A stretch of 21,868 nucleotides of DNA from an uncultured Clostridia bacterium (GTDB lineage Bacteria; Bacillota; Clostridia; TANB77; CAG-508), in the NCBI GenBank assembly GCA_944388615.1, contig CALXJL010000010.1, forward strand, positions 1-21,868, read 5' to 3'. Positions 7,108 through 14,779 of this stretch are shown piece by piece; the stretch's first letter is position 1, and every line of letters starts with the position of its first letter. Both the position numbers and the translations under genes were made by a program. The notes under the pieces were generated by a model. It was not told where the DNA came from. It made no database searches and worked only from the letters and a program-made list of their open reading frames with translations.

Positions 7108-8450
7108 TGATTTAATTAAATATTTAGAAAACAAAAAAATAATAATATTGGGATTTGGAAAAGAAGGAGAATCTACATATAAACTTATACGTAAATATAT
7201 AAAAAATCAAAAATTATATATAGCAGATAAAAGAGAGGATTTTCAAAAAAATTATGATTTTCTTGAAAAAGATGATAATGTAAAATTTATAAGTGGAGAT
7301 AGATATTTAGAAGGGTTAGAAGAATATGATATTATAATGAAGTCACCTGGAATATCTTTTGTGGGAATTGATACAACATTATATTCTTATAAAATAAAAT
7401 CACAATTAGAATTATTATTGGAATTTTTTAATAATTTTACTATAGGTATTACAGGTACAAAAGGTAAGAGCACAACCAGTTCATTAATAAATAAAATATT
7501 ACAAGATCAAGGGAAAAATAGTATTTTATTAGGTAATATTGGAGTTCCTGTATTTGATTATATAGATGTTTTACAAGAAGATATGATATTAGTATTGGAA
7601 ATGTCATCACATCAATTAGAATATATGGAATTATCTCCTAATATAGCAATATTATTAAATATTTATGAAGAACATTTAGATCATTATGAGTCTTTTGAAA
7701 AATATGCAATGGCTAAATGTAATATATTTAGATATCAAAAAAATGATGATTATTTATTGTATAATATTGATGACAAGACATTGGAAAGATTGGTGAAAGA
7801 TACTAATTCTGTAACTTATAAAGTTAGTTTAGAAGGAAAACCAAAAAGTGATATATATATAAATAATGAAAATGTTTATTTTAAAAATAAATCTATATAT
7901 GATACAAATTTACCTAGAAATCTATTAGGCGAATATAATTTAAATAATATAATGTTTGCACTTCGGAGTTTCAGAAATATTAGAACTAGATTTAGATAAA
8001 ACTATACAGAGTATTTCTGAATTTAAAACATTAGAACATAGGCTTGAATTAGTAGGAAAGTATGATAATGTATTTTATTATGATAATAGTATAGGAACTG
8101 TTCCAATGGCTACAATACAAGCTATTAAGGCACTAAAAAATGTAGATACATTAATAATAGGTGGAATGGATAGAGGAGTAGATTATATAGAATTTATAAA
8201 TTATTTAAATAATAGTGATATTAATAATATTATATGTATGCCACAAACTGGTCACGATATTGCTAAAAATTTGCGAAAAGAAAAGAAGTATATTGTTGAA
8301 ACAATGGAAGAAGCAGTTAATACGGCAAAACAAGTAACTCAAAAAGAAAAAAGTTGCTTATTATCACCTGCTGCAGCAAGTTATGGATATTTTAAAAATT
8401 TTGAAGAAAAAGGAGATTTATATAAGAGATTAGTAAAAAATGAACTTTAA
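7100..8450 (+). CDS. murD2: UDP-MurNAc-L-alanine glutamate ligase, probable L-Glu type, read through a +1 frameshift at 7964
   Basis: This Mur ligase adds glutamate to UDP-MurNAc-L-Ala using ATP. Skipping C7964 (7100-7963 joined to 7965-8450) gives 449 residues, normal for MurD. Motifs are LGFGKEG (17-23), the ATP loop GTKGKST (119-125), LEMSSHQLE (near 166), NIYEEHLDHY (near 187), then after the junction EHRLELVGKYDN, DNSIGT, GGMDRGVDY and LLSPAAASYGYFKNF. Canonical D-Glu MurD has DSKATN-, GGxDKG- and SPACASFD-like motifs at the last three places. These changes and the overlap with murL favour the L-Glu-adding MurD2 form (inference). The first frame ends 12 codons after CTT, and the second frame opens at a TTG with no ribosome binding site. 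AGAGG at 7086-7090 serves the ATG at 7100. The stop codon lies inside the terminator stem. Confidence 0.88.
7961..7967 (+). other. +1 frameshift site in murD2: CTT CGG A
   Basis: Upstream-frame codons are TTT GCA CTT CGG AGT, with a TAA 11 codons after CGG. Dropping C7964 gives GCA CTT GGA GTT TCA GAA, restoring NIMFAL-GVSEILELD, which aligns with the MurD central/C-terminal domain boundary. No homopolymer, upstream Shine-Dalgarno-like stimulator or downstream hairpin is evident. The CUU-then-rare-Arg-codon arrangement resembles the known Ty1 +1 site CUU AGG C. Confidence 0.85.
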
Positions 8451-8481
8451 GGAACATCTTTTTCCTTAAAGTTCTTTTTTT
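8442..8481 (+). terminator. Terminator of murL-murD2 (dispersed hairpin copy B)
   Basis: GAACTTTAAGG (8442-8452) pairs perfectly with CCTTAAAGTTC (8464-8474) over 11 bp, followed by seven T. The murD2 stop codon (8448-8450) lies in the left arm. The left arm is identical to that of copy A at 5681. Confidence 0.9.
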
Positions 8482-8524
8482 CTATTAGTTAAAATTATGC
8501 TTTTGTAATTAATAATTAATTCGT

Positions 8525-8569
8525 AAAAAAATACTGAGACTGTATATTTTTTATATAGTCTCAGTATTT
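8525..8569 (-). terminator. Terminator of pflB-pflA
   Basis: On the minus strand a perfect 13-bp stem (8569-8557 with 8541-8529) with further AT pairing near the loop is followed by a T run (complement of 8525-8531). It begins just past the pflA stop and faces the murD2 terminator across a convergent junction. Confidence 0.85.
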
Positions 8570-8573
8570 CGGG

Positions 8574-9290
8574 TTAGTTTATTTCTAATATTTTTCTTGC
8601 TCTTGATATATCTTCATTATTTGCAGTTCTATAACCTTCAAGTTCGTATTTTACTCCTAAATCAGTCCATTTAAATTTCCCTAAATCATGATATGGAAGA
8701 AGTTCTACTTTTTTTACTGAACCAAGTGAGGAAATAAAATCTTTTAATTTAAGTAAATCATTTTCATCATCAGTAATTCCTGGTATAATAACTTGTCTAA
8801 TCCAAATATCTTTATTTATAGAGCTTAAATATTTAGCAAATTCTACCTCTTTTTTATTAGATACTCCAGTTAAATCTATACATTTTTCATCATTTATACA
8901 TTTTATATCAAGTAAAAATAAATCTGTTAAATCAATTAATTTTTTTATTGATTCTGTTAATGAAAAACACCCAGAAGTATCTATAGCAGTATGAATATTA
9001 TATTTTTTTAATTTAGTAAAAAGTTGAGTTAAAAAATCGGTTTGAAGTAGAGGTTCACCACCACTAATAGTAATACCACCTTTGGGAGTAATATAGTTTT
9101 TATATTTTAAAATTTGTTCTATTACTTCATCAACACTATAAATATTGCCTCCATGTAAATCCCATGTATCTCTATTCTGGCAGTATTTACATTTTAAAGG
9201 ACAGCCTTGCATAAAAATAACGTATCTAAGGCCAGGTCCATCAACTGCTCCCATACTCTCAAATGAATGAATCCTACCTTTTATTTCCAA
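8574..9290 (-). CDS. pflA: Pyruvate formate-lyase activating enzyme
   Basis: This radical-SAM enzyme installs the glycyl radical on PflB, using a [4Fe-4S] cluster and S-adenosylmethionine. The cluster motif QGCPLKCKYCQN has the CxxxCxxC spacing, preceded by GRIHSFESMGAVDGPGLRYVIF and followed by GGITISGGEPLLQ. I place the start at TTG 9290. This gives 238 residues and puts the cluster cysteines at 30, 34 and 37, the usual family position, and AGAGG lies about 10 bases upstream. The frame stays open to a TTG at 9353, but that would add 21 residues encoded by a GC-rich hairpin and unlike the family. The gene follows pflB and ends at a terminator. Confidence 0.95.
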   Translation of the reverse strand: MEIKGRIHSFESMGAVDGPGLRYVIFMQGCPLKCKYCQNRDTWDLHGGNIYSVDEVIEQILKYKNYITPKGGITISGGEPLLQTDFLTQLFTKLKKYNIHTAIDTSGCFSLTESIKKLIDLTDLFLLDIKCINDEKCIDLTGVSNKKEVEFAKYLSSINKDIWIRQVIIPGITDDENDLLKLKDFISSLGSVKKVELLPYHDLGKFKWTDLGVKYELEGYRTANNEDISRARKILEIN

Positions 9291-9332
9291 AATAATATCA
9301 TCCTCTCTATTATATTTTCGAGCTTTTATAAA

Positions 9333-9351
9333 GGGGAGATGAAATCTCCCC
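9333..9351 (-). promoter_or_regulatory. Hairpin between pflB and pflA
   Basis: GGGGAGAT (9333-9340) and ATCTCCCC (9344-9351) make a perfect 8-bp, unusually GC-rich stem with a 3-base loop, four bases after the pflB stop. On the minus strand only TTTATAAAAG follows, so it is at best a partial terminator. It probably stabilises the pflB 3' end or lowers pflA expression relative to pflB. Confidence 0.65.
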
Positions 9352-9356
9352 AATAA

Positions 9357-11594
9357 TTATATTTTTTCATGAATTGTTCTATTTATAACATCTAATTGTT
9401 GTTCTCTTGTTAATTTTATAAAATTAACGGCATATCCAGAAACACGTATTGTTAATTGAGGATATTTTTCAGGATGTTCCATTGCATCTTCTAATAATGC
9501 TCTGTCAAAAACATTTACATTTATATGATGTCCAGTTTGTTTAAAATATCCATCTAACATAGAAACTAGATTATCAACTTGTGTATTAAGATCATGACCT
9601 AAAGTAGCAGGTGTTATTGAGAATGTATATGAAATACCATCTTCTGAATATTCATATGGTAATTTAGCTATAGAGTTCATTACTGAAATAGCTCCATTTT
9701 TGTCTCTACCATGAAGAGGATTTGCTCCAGGTCCAAAAGGTTCTCCAGCACGTCTACCATCAGGAGTATTTCCTGTTGCTTTACCATATACTACATTAGA
9801 TGTAATAGTAAGTATAGATAAAGTATGTTTTGAATCTCTATAAGTTTGATATCTTTGAAGTTTTCTTAAAAATGTTTTAACTAATTCTACAGCAATTGAA
9901 TCTACTCTATCATCATCATTTCCAAATTTAGGAAAATCACCTTCAACCTTATAATCAACAGCAAGTCCTGTTTCATCTCTAATAACTTTTACTTTAGCAT
10001 ATTTTATAGCTGATAAAGAATCTGCTACTACTGAAAGTCCAGCTATTCCACAAGCCATTGTTCTTAAAATATCTTTATCATGTAGAGCCATTTCTAAAGC
10101 TTCATAAGAATATTTGTCATGCATATAATGTATAGCATTTAAAGCTTTTATATAAATTTTTGCTACATAATCCATCATTGTATCAAATTTTTGCATTACT
10201 TCATCATAATCCAAATATTCAGAAGTAATAGCCTCAAATTTAGGTGCTACTTGTTTTCCAGATTTTTCATCTCTACCACCATTTATAGCATATAATAAAG
10301 TTTTTGCAAGATTTGCTCTAGCACCAAAGAATTGCATTTGTTTACCTATTTTCATTGCAGAAACACAACAAGCAATACCATAATCATCTCCTAAAGTAAT
10401 TCTCATTAAATCATCATTTTCATATTGAATAGAAGATGTTTTAATAGATAGTTCTGATGTGAATCTTTTAAATCCTTCTGGTAAATTTACAGACCATAGA
10501 ACTGTTAGATTTGGTTCTGGAGCAGGACCAAGTGTTGTAAGTGTGTGTAGAACTCTAAATGAATTTTTAGTAACTAAAGTTCTACCATCAATTCCCATTC
10601 CACCAATACTTTCTGTAACCCAAACAGGATCACCACTAAATAATTCATTATATTCAGGAGCTCTTAAGAAACGAACTAATCTTAATTTCATTACAAAATG
10701 ATCCATTAATTCTTGAGCTTCTTCTTCTGTTATTAAACCTGCTTCTAGATCTCTTTCTATATATATATCTAAGAAAGTAGATGTTCTACCAATACTCATA
10801 GCAGCACCATTCTGATCTTTAATAGCACCAAGATAAGCAAAATATAACCATTGTATAGCTTCTTTAGCATTTGATGCAGGAACTGAGATATCAAATCCAT
10901 ATCTTTCGGCCATTTTCTTTAAATCTTCTAAAGCCATAATTTGGTCATGAATTTCTTCACGTTCTCTTATAACTTTTTCGGTAAAATCATCTGTATCTAA
11001 TGTATAAAGTTCAGTTTTCTTCTCCTCAATAAGTGCATCAACACCATATAAAGCTACTCTTCTGTAATCTCCAATTATTCTTCCACGTCCATATCCATCT
11101 GGAAGACCTGTAATTAGATGAGAACTTCTTGCAGCTCTTATATCTGGTGTATATACAGCAAAAACACCATCATTATGAGTTCTTCTTAAATGATTATAAA
11201 TATATTCTGTTTCTTCATCTACTTTATAACCATAAGCTTCACATGATTTTTTTACTATTTTAATACCACCATTAGGCATAATAGCTCTTTTTAAAGGTGC
11301 ATCTGTTTGAAGACCTACTATTTGCTCTAATTCTTTATCTATATACCCTGCATCATAAGCATTGATAGCAGAAGGGGTTTTACAATCTGCATCTAAAACT
11401 CCGCCATTTTCTCTTTCTTTTTTATAAAGTTCTAAAACTTCATTCCAAAGTTTTTTTGTTCTTTCTGTTGCATTTGCTAAGAAACTAGAATCTCCTGTAT
11501 AGGGAGTATAATTATATTGAATAAATCCACGAACATCAATTTCTTTTGTCCATTCACCAGATTTATTGAATCCATTCCATTGTTTAAAATCCAT
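9357..11594 (-). CDS. pflB: Formate acetyltransferase (pyruvate formate-lyase)
   Basis: PflB converts pyruvate and CoA to acetyl-CoA and formate without oxygen, using a glycyl radical. The product is 745 residues, a normal length. Diagnostic sites are the adjacent catalytic cysteines in GIACCVSAMKIGK (Cys409, Cys410) and the C-terminal radical loop RVSGYAVNF (Gly720). The N-terminal MDFKQWNGFNKSGEW and the segment YGRGRIIGDYRRVALYG also fit the family. AGGAGG (complement of 11601-11606) sets the ATG. pflA follows in the same orientation, and AdhE can use the acetyl-CoA product. The enzyme implies growth without oxygen. Confidence 0.98.
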   Translation of the reverse strand: MDFKQWNGFNKSGEWTKEIDVRGFIQYNYTPYTGDSSFLANATERTKKLWNEVLELYKKERENGGVLDADCKTPSAINAYDAGYIDKELEQIVGLQTDAPLKRAIMPNGGIKIVKKSCEAYGYKVDEETEYIYNHLRRTHNDGVFAVYTPDIRAARSSHLITGLPDGYGRGRIIGDYRRVALYGVDALIEEKKTELYTLDTDDFTEKVIREREEIHDQIMALEDLKKMAERYGFDISVPASNAKEAIQWLYFAYLGAIKDQNGAAMSIGRTSTFLDIYIERDLEAGLITEEEAQELMDHFVMKLRLVRFLRAPEYNELFSGDPVWVTESIGGMGIDGRTLVTKNSFRVLHTLTTLGPAPEPNLTVLWSVNLPEGFKRFTSELSIKTSSIQYENDDLMRITLGDDYGIACCVSAMKIGKQMQFFGARANLAKTLLYAINGGRDEKSGKQVAPKFEAITSEYLDYDEVMQKFDTMMDYVAKIYIKALNAIHYMHDKYSYEALEMALHDKDILRTMACGIAGLSVVADSLSAIKYAKVKVIRDETGLAVDYKVEGDFPKFGNDDDRVDSIAVELVKTFLRKLQRYQTYRDSKHTLSILTITSNVVYGKATGNTPDGRRAGEPFGPGANPLHGRDKNGAISVMNSIAKLPYEYSEDGISYTFSITPATLGHDLNTQVDNLVSMLDGYFKQTGHHINVNVFDRALLEDAMEHPEKYPQLTIRVSGYAVNFIKLTREQQLDVINRTIHEKI

Positions 11595-11631
11595 ATTAAA
11601 CCTCCTATAATAATTTTAAATACCATAGAGT

Positions 11632-11660
11632 ATAATACCATATTATATTTTAATAATCAA
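11632..11660 (-). promoter_or_regulatory. Predicted promoter of pflB-pflA
   Basis: On the minus strand TTGATT (11660-11655), a 17-base spacer and TATTAT (11637-11632) lie about 40 bases before the pflB start. The GTTGCAATTGCAAC palindrome of the neighbouring regulator is absent here. Confidence 0.55.
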
Positions 11661-11697
11661 TGAAAAATTTGTGAAAATTTGTAGATTATTGGAAAGT

Positions 11698-12324
11698 CTA
11701 TAAATATGTAATTTTATTTCCAACTTTTTTTATAATTCCATCTTCTTTTAAAGTGCTAAGTTCTCTCATCATCGCACTTCTATCAATACTTAAATAATCT
11801 GCTAAATCTGTAAGAGAAAAAGGTAAAAGGAAAGTTTTACTAAAAGATCTTGTAGATAATATAGAAAAATATCCTAATAATTTTTCTCTTATAGTACGCT
11901 TGGTAAGAAGTTCTATTCTAGTATTTAAATCCACTATTTTTGTTAAAATTAATTTTGGTAAATTAGAAGAAAGTTCTTCGTGAAATTTACAAGTTTTTTT
12001 ACATTTTTTTTGAATATCATCATATATAAAAAATAAGACTTCGGTTTTAGTTTTTGCTTGAACGAAAAGTTCATTATTAGTTGAAATAGTATAGAATAAC
12101 TCACCAAAAATATCGTTTTTAGTAAAATGTTCTATTATATTTTTATTTCCATTAAAATCATATCTTAATAAATCTGCAGTACCACTTAAAATAATACATA
12201 CTTGATTTCTTTTTGCGATATATGTAGTTATAATTTCACCTTTTGTAAATGTTTTTCTCTGACATCTTGTGCAACCCTTTTCGAAATTATTAATAAAATC
12301 ATCTATATTAAAATCGTTAATCAT
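11698..12324 (-). CDS. Crp/Fnr-family transcription regulator
   Basis: This is a 208-residue regulator with an N-terminal cyclic-nucleotide-binding-like beta-barrel (ILSGTADLLRYDFNGNKN, then NDIFGELFY) and a C-terminal winged helix (FSLTDLADYLSIDRSAMMREL, recognition helix region). The ATG at 12324 is chosen because GAAGGTGAG lies just upstream. The frame runs further to 12405, but that stretch contains the promoter and operator. Cysteines at 18, 21, 43, 108 and 112 (CTRC and CKKTC) are more than expected and might hold a metal or iron-sulfur cluster as in FNR, though the spacing is not FNR's. It is divergent from nrdD and next to pflB, and is likely an oxygen, redox or nitrosative-stress regulator. 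The effector is unknown. It probably binds the two GTTGCAATTGCAAC palindromes. Confidence 0.88.
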   Translation of the reverse strand: MINDFNIDDFINNFEKGCTRCQRKTFTKGEIITTYIAKRNQVCIILSGTADLLRYDFNGNKNIIEHFTKNDIFGELFYTISTNNELFVQAKTKTEVLFFIYDDIQKKCKKTCKFHEELSSNLPKLILTKIVDLNTRIELLTKRTIREKLLGYFSILSTRSFSKTFLLPFSLTDLADYLSIDRSAMMRELSTLKEDGIIKKVGNKITYL

Positions 12325-12352
12325 AAACTCACCTTCAAAAAATATTATTTGT

Positions 12353-12380
12353 ATTATATCATGAAAAGTTGCAATTGCAA
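12353..12380 (-). promoter_or_regulatory. Predicted promoter of the Crp/Fnr gene
   Basis: On the minus strand TTGCAA (-35, 12380-12375), a 16-base spacer and TATAAT (-10, 12358-12353). The -35 lies inside the palindrome at 12368-12381, which suggests autorepression. Confidence 0.55.
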
Positions 12381-12381
12381 C
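12368..12381. promoter_or_regulatory. Palindromic operator 1, GTTGCAATTGCAAC
   Basis: A perfect 14-bp palindrome, identical to that at 12553-12566 and sharing flanks (AAAA before, AGAAAA after). It covers the predicted -35 of the Crp/Fnr gene. It is probably the regulator's own operator (inference). Confidence 0.7.
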
Positions 12382-12552
12382 AGAAAAATAAGAAGATTTA
12401 TGCAATTGGAAAAAAGATACATGGAAAACACAGGTAAAATAGGGATAATTTATTTAATATAAAAATAAAAATAATGAAACAAAAATGTAATAAAAGAAAA
12501 TTGATTAGAGACAAGCTTAGTATAAAATCATTCTAAAAAAAAGAAATTAAAA

Positions 12553-12566
12553 GTTGCAATTGCAAC
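12553..12566. promoter_or_regulatory. Palindromic operator 2 upstream of nrdD
   Basis: A second exact GTTGCAATTGCAAC, 185 bases from operator 1. Its centre is about 40 bases before the predicted nrdD transcription start, the class II activator position used by CRP/FNR proteins. The 301-base gap 12325-12625 holds the two operators, the two promoters and nothing else I can recognise. Confidence 0.7.
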
Positions 12567-12587
12567 AGAAAATTTAAAATAGTGATA

Positions 12588-12593
12588 TATAAT
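12588..12593 (+). promoter_or_regulatory. Predicted -10 element of nrdD
   Basis: TATAAT 32 bases before the nrdD start codon. At the -35 position the sequence is poor (ACAGAA, 12565-12570), as expected for an activator-dependent promoter. Confidence 0.55.
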
Positions 12594-12625
12594 AAACGCA
12601 TACAAAACAGAAAGGGGAAATAAAA

Positions 12626-14752
12626 ATGAAGGTAATAAAAAGAGATGGAAGAGCTGTAGATTATGATAGAAGCAAAATATCAATAGCAATTGAAAAAGCA
12701 AATAAAGAAGTAAAACAAAAAGAAAGAGCAAGTAAACAAGATATTAAAGGAATAATAAATTATATTGAAGAATTAGACAAAAAAAGAATGCTAGTAGAAG
12801 ATATTCAAGATATAATAGAAGAACAATTAATGAGTTTAGGAAAATATGAGCTTGCTAAAAAATATATAGTATATAGATATACAAGAGCATTAGTTAGAAA
12901 ACAAAATACAACAGATGAATCAATATTAGGATTAATAAGAAATGAAAATCAAGAATTAGCACAAGAAAATTCTAATAAAAACATATTATTAGCATCAACA
13001 CAAAGAGATTATATAGCAGGAGAAGTATCAAAAGATTTAACAAAAAGAATGTTATTACCTGAAAAAATATCAAAAGCACATGAAGATGGAGTATTACATT
13101 TCCATGATGCAGATTATTTCCTTCAACCAATATTTAACTGTTGTTTAATAAATATTGGAGATATGTTAGATAATGGAACAGTAACAAATGGAAAAATGAT
13201 AGAAAGCCCAAAAAGTTTCCAAGTTGCTTGTACTGTAACAACACAAATAATAGCAACAGTAGCAAGTAATCAATATGGTGGACAATCTGTGGACTTAAGG
13301 CATTTAGGAAAATACCTAAGAATAAGTCGTGATAAATTTAGACGTAAAATAAATGAAAAATATGCAGGTAAAATACCAAATGAAATGATTGAAGAAATGG
13401 TTCAAGATAGGTTAAAAGATGAACTTGCAGCAGGTGTGCAAACAATTCAATACCAAATAAATACATTGATGACAACAAATGGACAGTCTCCTTTTGTAAC
13501 ATTATTCTTAAACTTAAGAGAAGATGATGAATATATAGAAGAAAATGCTATGATAATAGAAGAAGTGTTAAAACAAAGATTACAAGGAATAAAAAATGAA
13601 AAAGGTGTATATATAACACCAGCATTCCCAAAACTTGTTTATGTGCTAGATGAACATAACTGTCTAAAAGGTGGAAAATACGACTATTTAACAAGACTTG
13701 CAGTAAAATGTTCAGCAAAAAGAATGTATCCAGATTATATATCTGCAAAGAAAATGAGAGAGAATTATGAAGGAAATGTATTTAGTCCAATGGGATGTAG
13801 AAGTTTCCTATCACCTTGGAAAGACGAGAATGGAAATTATAAATTTGAAGGAAGATTTAATCAAGGTGTTGTAAGTATAAATTTACCTCAAATTGGAATT
13901 ATAGCAGATGGAGATGAAGAAAAATTCTGGAATTTATTAGATGAAAGATTGGAAATTTGTAAAGAAGCATTAATGTGTAGGCATTATGCATTATTAGGAA
14001 CATCATCAGATATTTCACCAATACATTTCCAAAGTGGTGCTATAGCAAGACTTGAAAAAGGTGAAAAAATAGATAAATTATTAAAAAATGGATATTCTAC
14101 ATTATCTTTAGGATATATAGGAATATATGAAACAACAAAATTAATGAAAGGTGTTTCTCATACAACTAAAGAAGGTCATGACTTTGCAATAAAATTAATG
14201 ACACATTTAAGAAATACAACAGATAAATGGAAACAAGAGACTGGCTTAGGTTTTGCATTATATGGAACACCAGCAGAAAGCTTATGTTATAGATTTGCTC
14301 GTATAGATAAAGAAAAATTTGGAACAATTGAAGATGTAACAGATAAAGGATATTATACAAATTCATATCATGTAGATGTTAGAGAAAAAATAGATGCGTT
14401 TACAAAATTAAAATTTGAAAGTGAATTTCAACCTATATCATCTGGTGGAGCTATTTCATATGTAGAAATACCAAATATGAAAAATAATTTAGAAGCATTG
14501 GAAGAAGTTGTTAAATTTATATATGATAATATTCAATATGCAGAATTTAATACTAAATCAGATTATTGCCAAGTATGTGGGTTTGATGGAGAAATAGAAT
14601 TAAATGAAAATGATGAATGGGAATGCCCAAATTGTGGAAATAAGGATCATAGTAAAATGAATGTAGTAAGACGTACATGTGGATATTTAGGTGAGAATTT
14701 TTGGAATAATGGAAAAACAAAAGAGATAAAATCAAGAGTAATGCACTTATAA
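12626..14752 (+). CDS. nrdD: Anaerobic (class III) ribonucleoside-triphosphate reductase
   Basis: NrdD makes dNTPs from NTPs without oxygen through a glycyl radical. The 708-residue product begins with an ATP-cone (MKVIKRDGRAVDYDRSKISI), the allosteric domain. Substrate-barrel motifs such as HFHDADYF and NCCLINIGDMLDNGT follow. The end carries a four-cysteine zinc site (CQVC at 648-651, CPNC at 667-670) and the radical loop RRTCGYLG (Gly686). AAAGGGG (12611-12617) precedes the ATG by eight bases. No gene for the activase NrdG follows here. The next gene is on the other strand, so nrdG must lie elsewhere. The upstream operator suggests control by the divergent Crp/Fnr regulator. Confidence 0.97.
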   Translation: MKVIKRDGRAVDYDRSKISIAIEKANKEVKQKERASKQDIKGIINYIEELDKKRMLVEDIQDIIEEQLMSLGKYELAKKYIVYRYTRALVRKQNTTDESILGLIRNENQELAQENSNKNILLASTQRDYIAGEVSKDLTKRMLLPEKISKAHEDGVLHFHDADYFLQPIFNCCLINIGDMLDNGTVTNGKMIESPKSFQVACTVTTQIIATVASNQYGGQSVDLRHLGKYLRISRDKFRRKINEKYAGKIPNEMIEEMVQDRLKDELAAGVQTIQYQINTLMTTNGQSPFVTLFLNLREDDEYIEENAMIIEEVLKQRLQGIKNEKGVYITPAFPKLVYVLDEHNCLKGGKYDYLTRLAVKCSAKRMYPDYISAKKMRENYEGNVFSPMGCRSFLSPWKDENGNYKFEGRFNQGVVSINLPQIGIIADGDEEKFWNLLDERLEICKEALMCRHYALLGTSSDISPIHFQSGAIARLEKGEKIDKLLKNGYSTLSLGYIGIYETTKLMKGVSHTTKEGHDFAIKLMTHLRNTTDKWKQETGLGFALYGTPAESLCYRFARIDKEKFGTIEDVTDKGYYTNSYHVDVREKIDAFTKLKFESEFQPISSGGAISYVEIPNMKNNLEALEEVVKFIYDNIQYAEFNTKSDYCQVCGFDGEIELNENDEWECPNCGNKDHSKMNVVRRTCGYLGENFWNNGKTKEIKSRVMHL

Positions 14753-14779
14753 AAAATAAGAGAACTTTACTATTGAACA

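Noticed and set aside
1912..7967. Both frameshifts as simple sequencing or assembly errors
   Set aside because: Not excluded, but neither site is a homopolymer and both have the same extra C creating the same codon that is otherwise absent. Independent random errors would not be expected to do this. Raw reads would settle it.
7956..8450. MurD C-terminal part as a separate gene starting at TTG 7956
   Set aside because: There is no ribosome binding site, and the fragment begins inside the Mur ligase fold. It joins the upstream frame exactly after one skipped base.
11661..11683. Tandem AAATTTGTG-like repeats upstream of the pflB promoter as a regulator site
   Set aside because: They are imperfect, AT-rich and unlike the palindrome next door. 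The support is too weak.
12202..12462. Plus-strand reading frame opposite the Crp/Fnr gene
   Set aside because: It is antisense to a clear regulator gene, has no family resemblance and covers its promoter and operator.
12368..12566. The two GTTGCAATTGCAAC copies as attachment sites of a mobile element
   Set aside because: No integrase, recombinase or cargo lies between them, and their positions relative to promoters fit operators.
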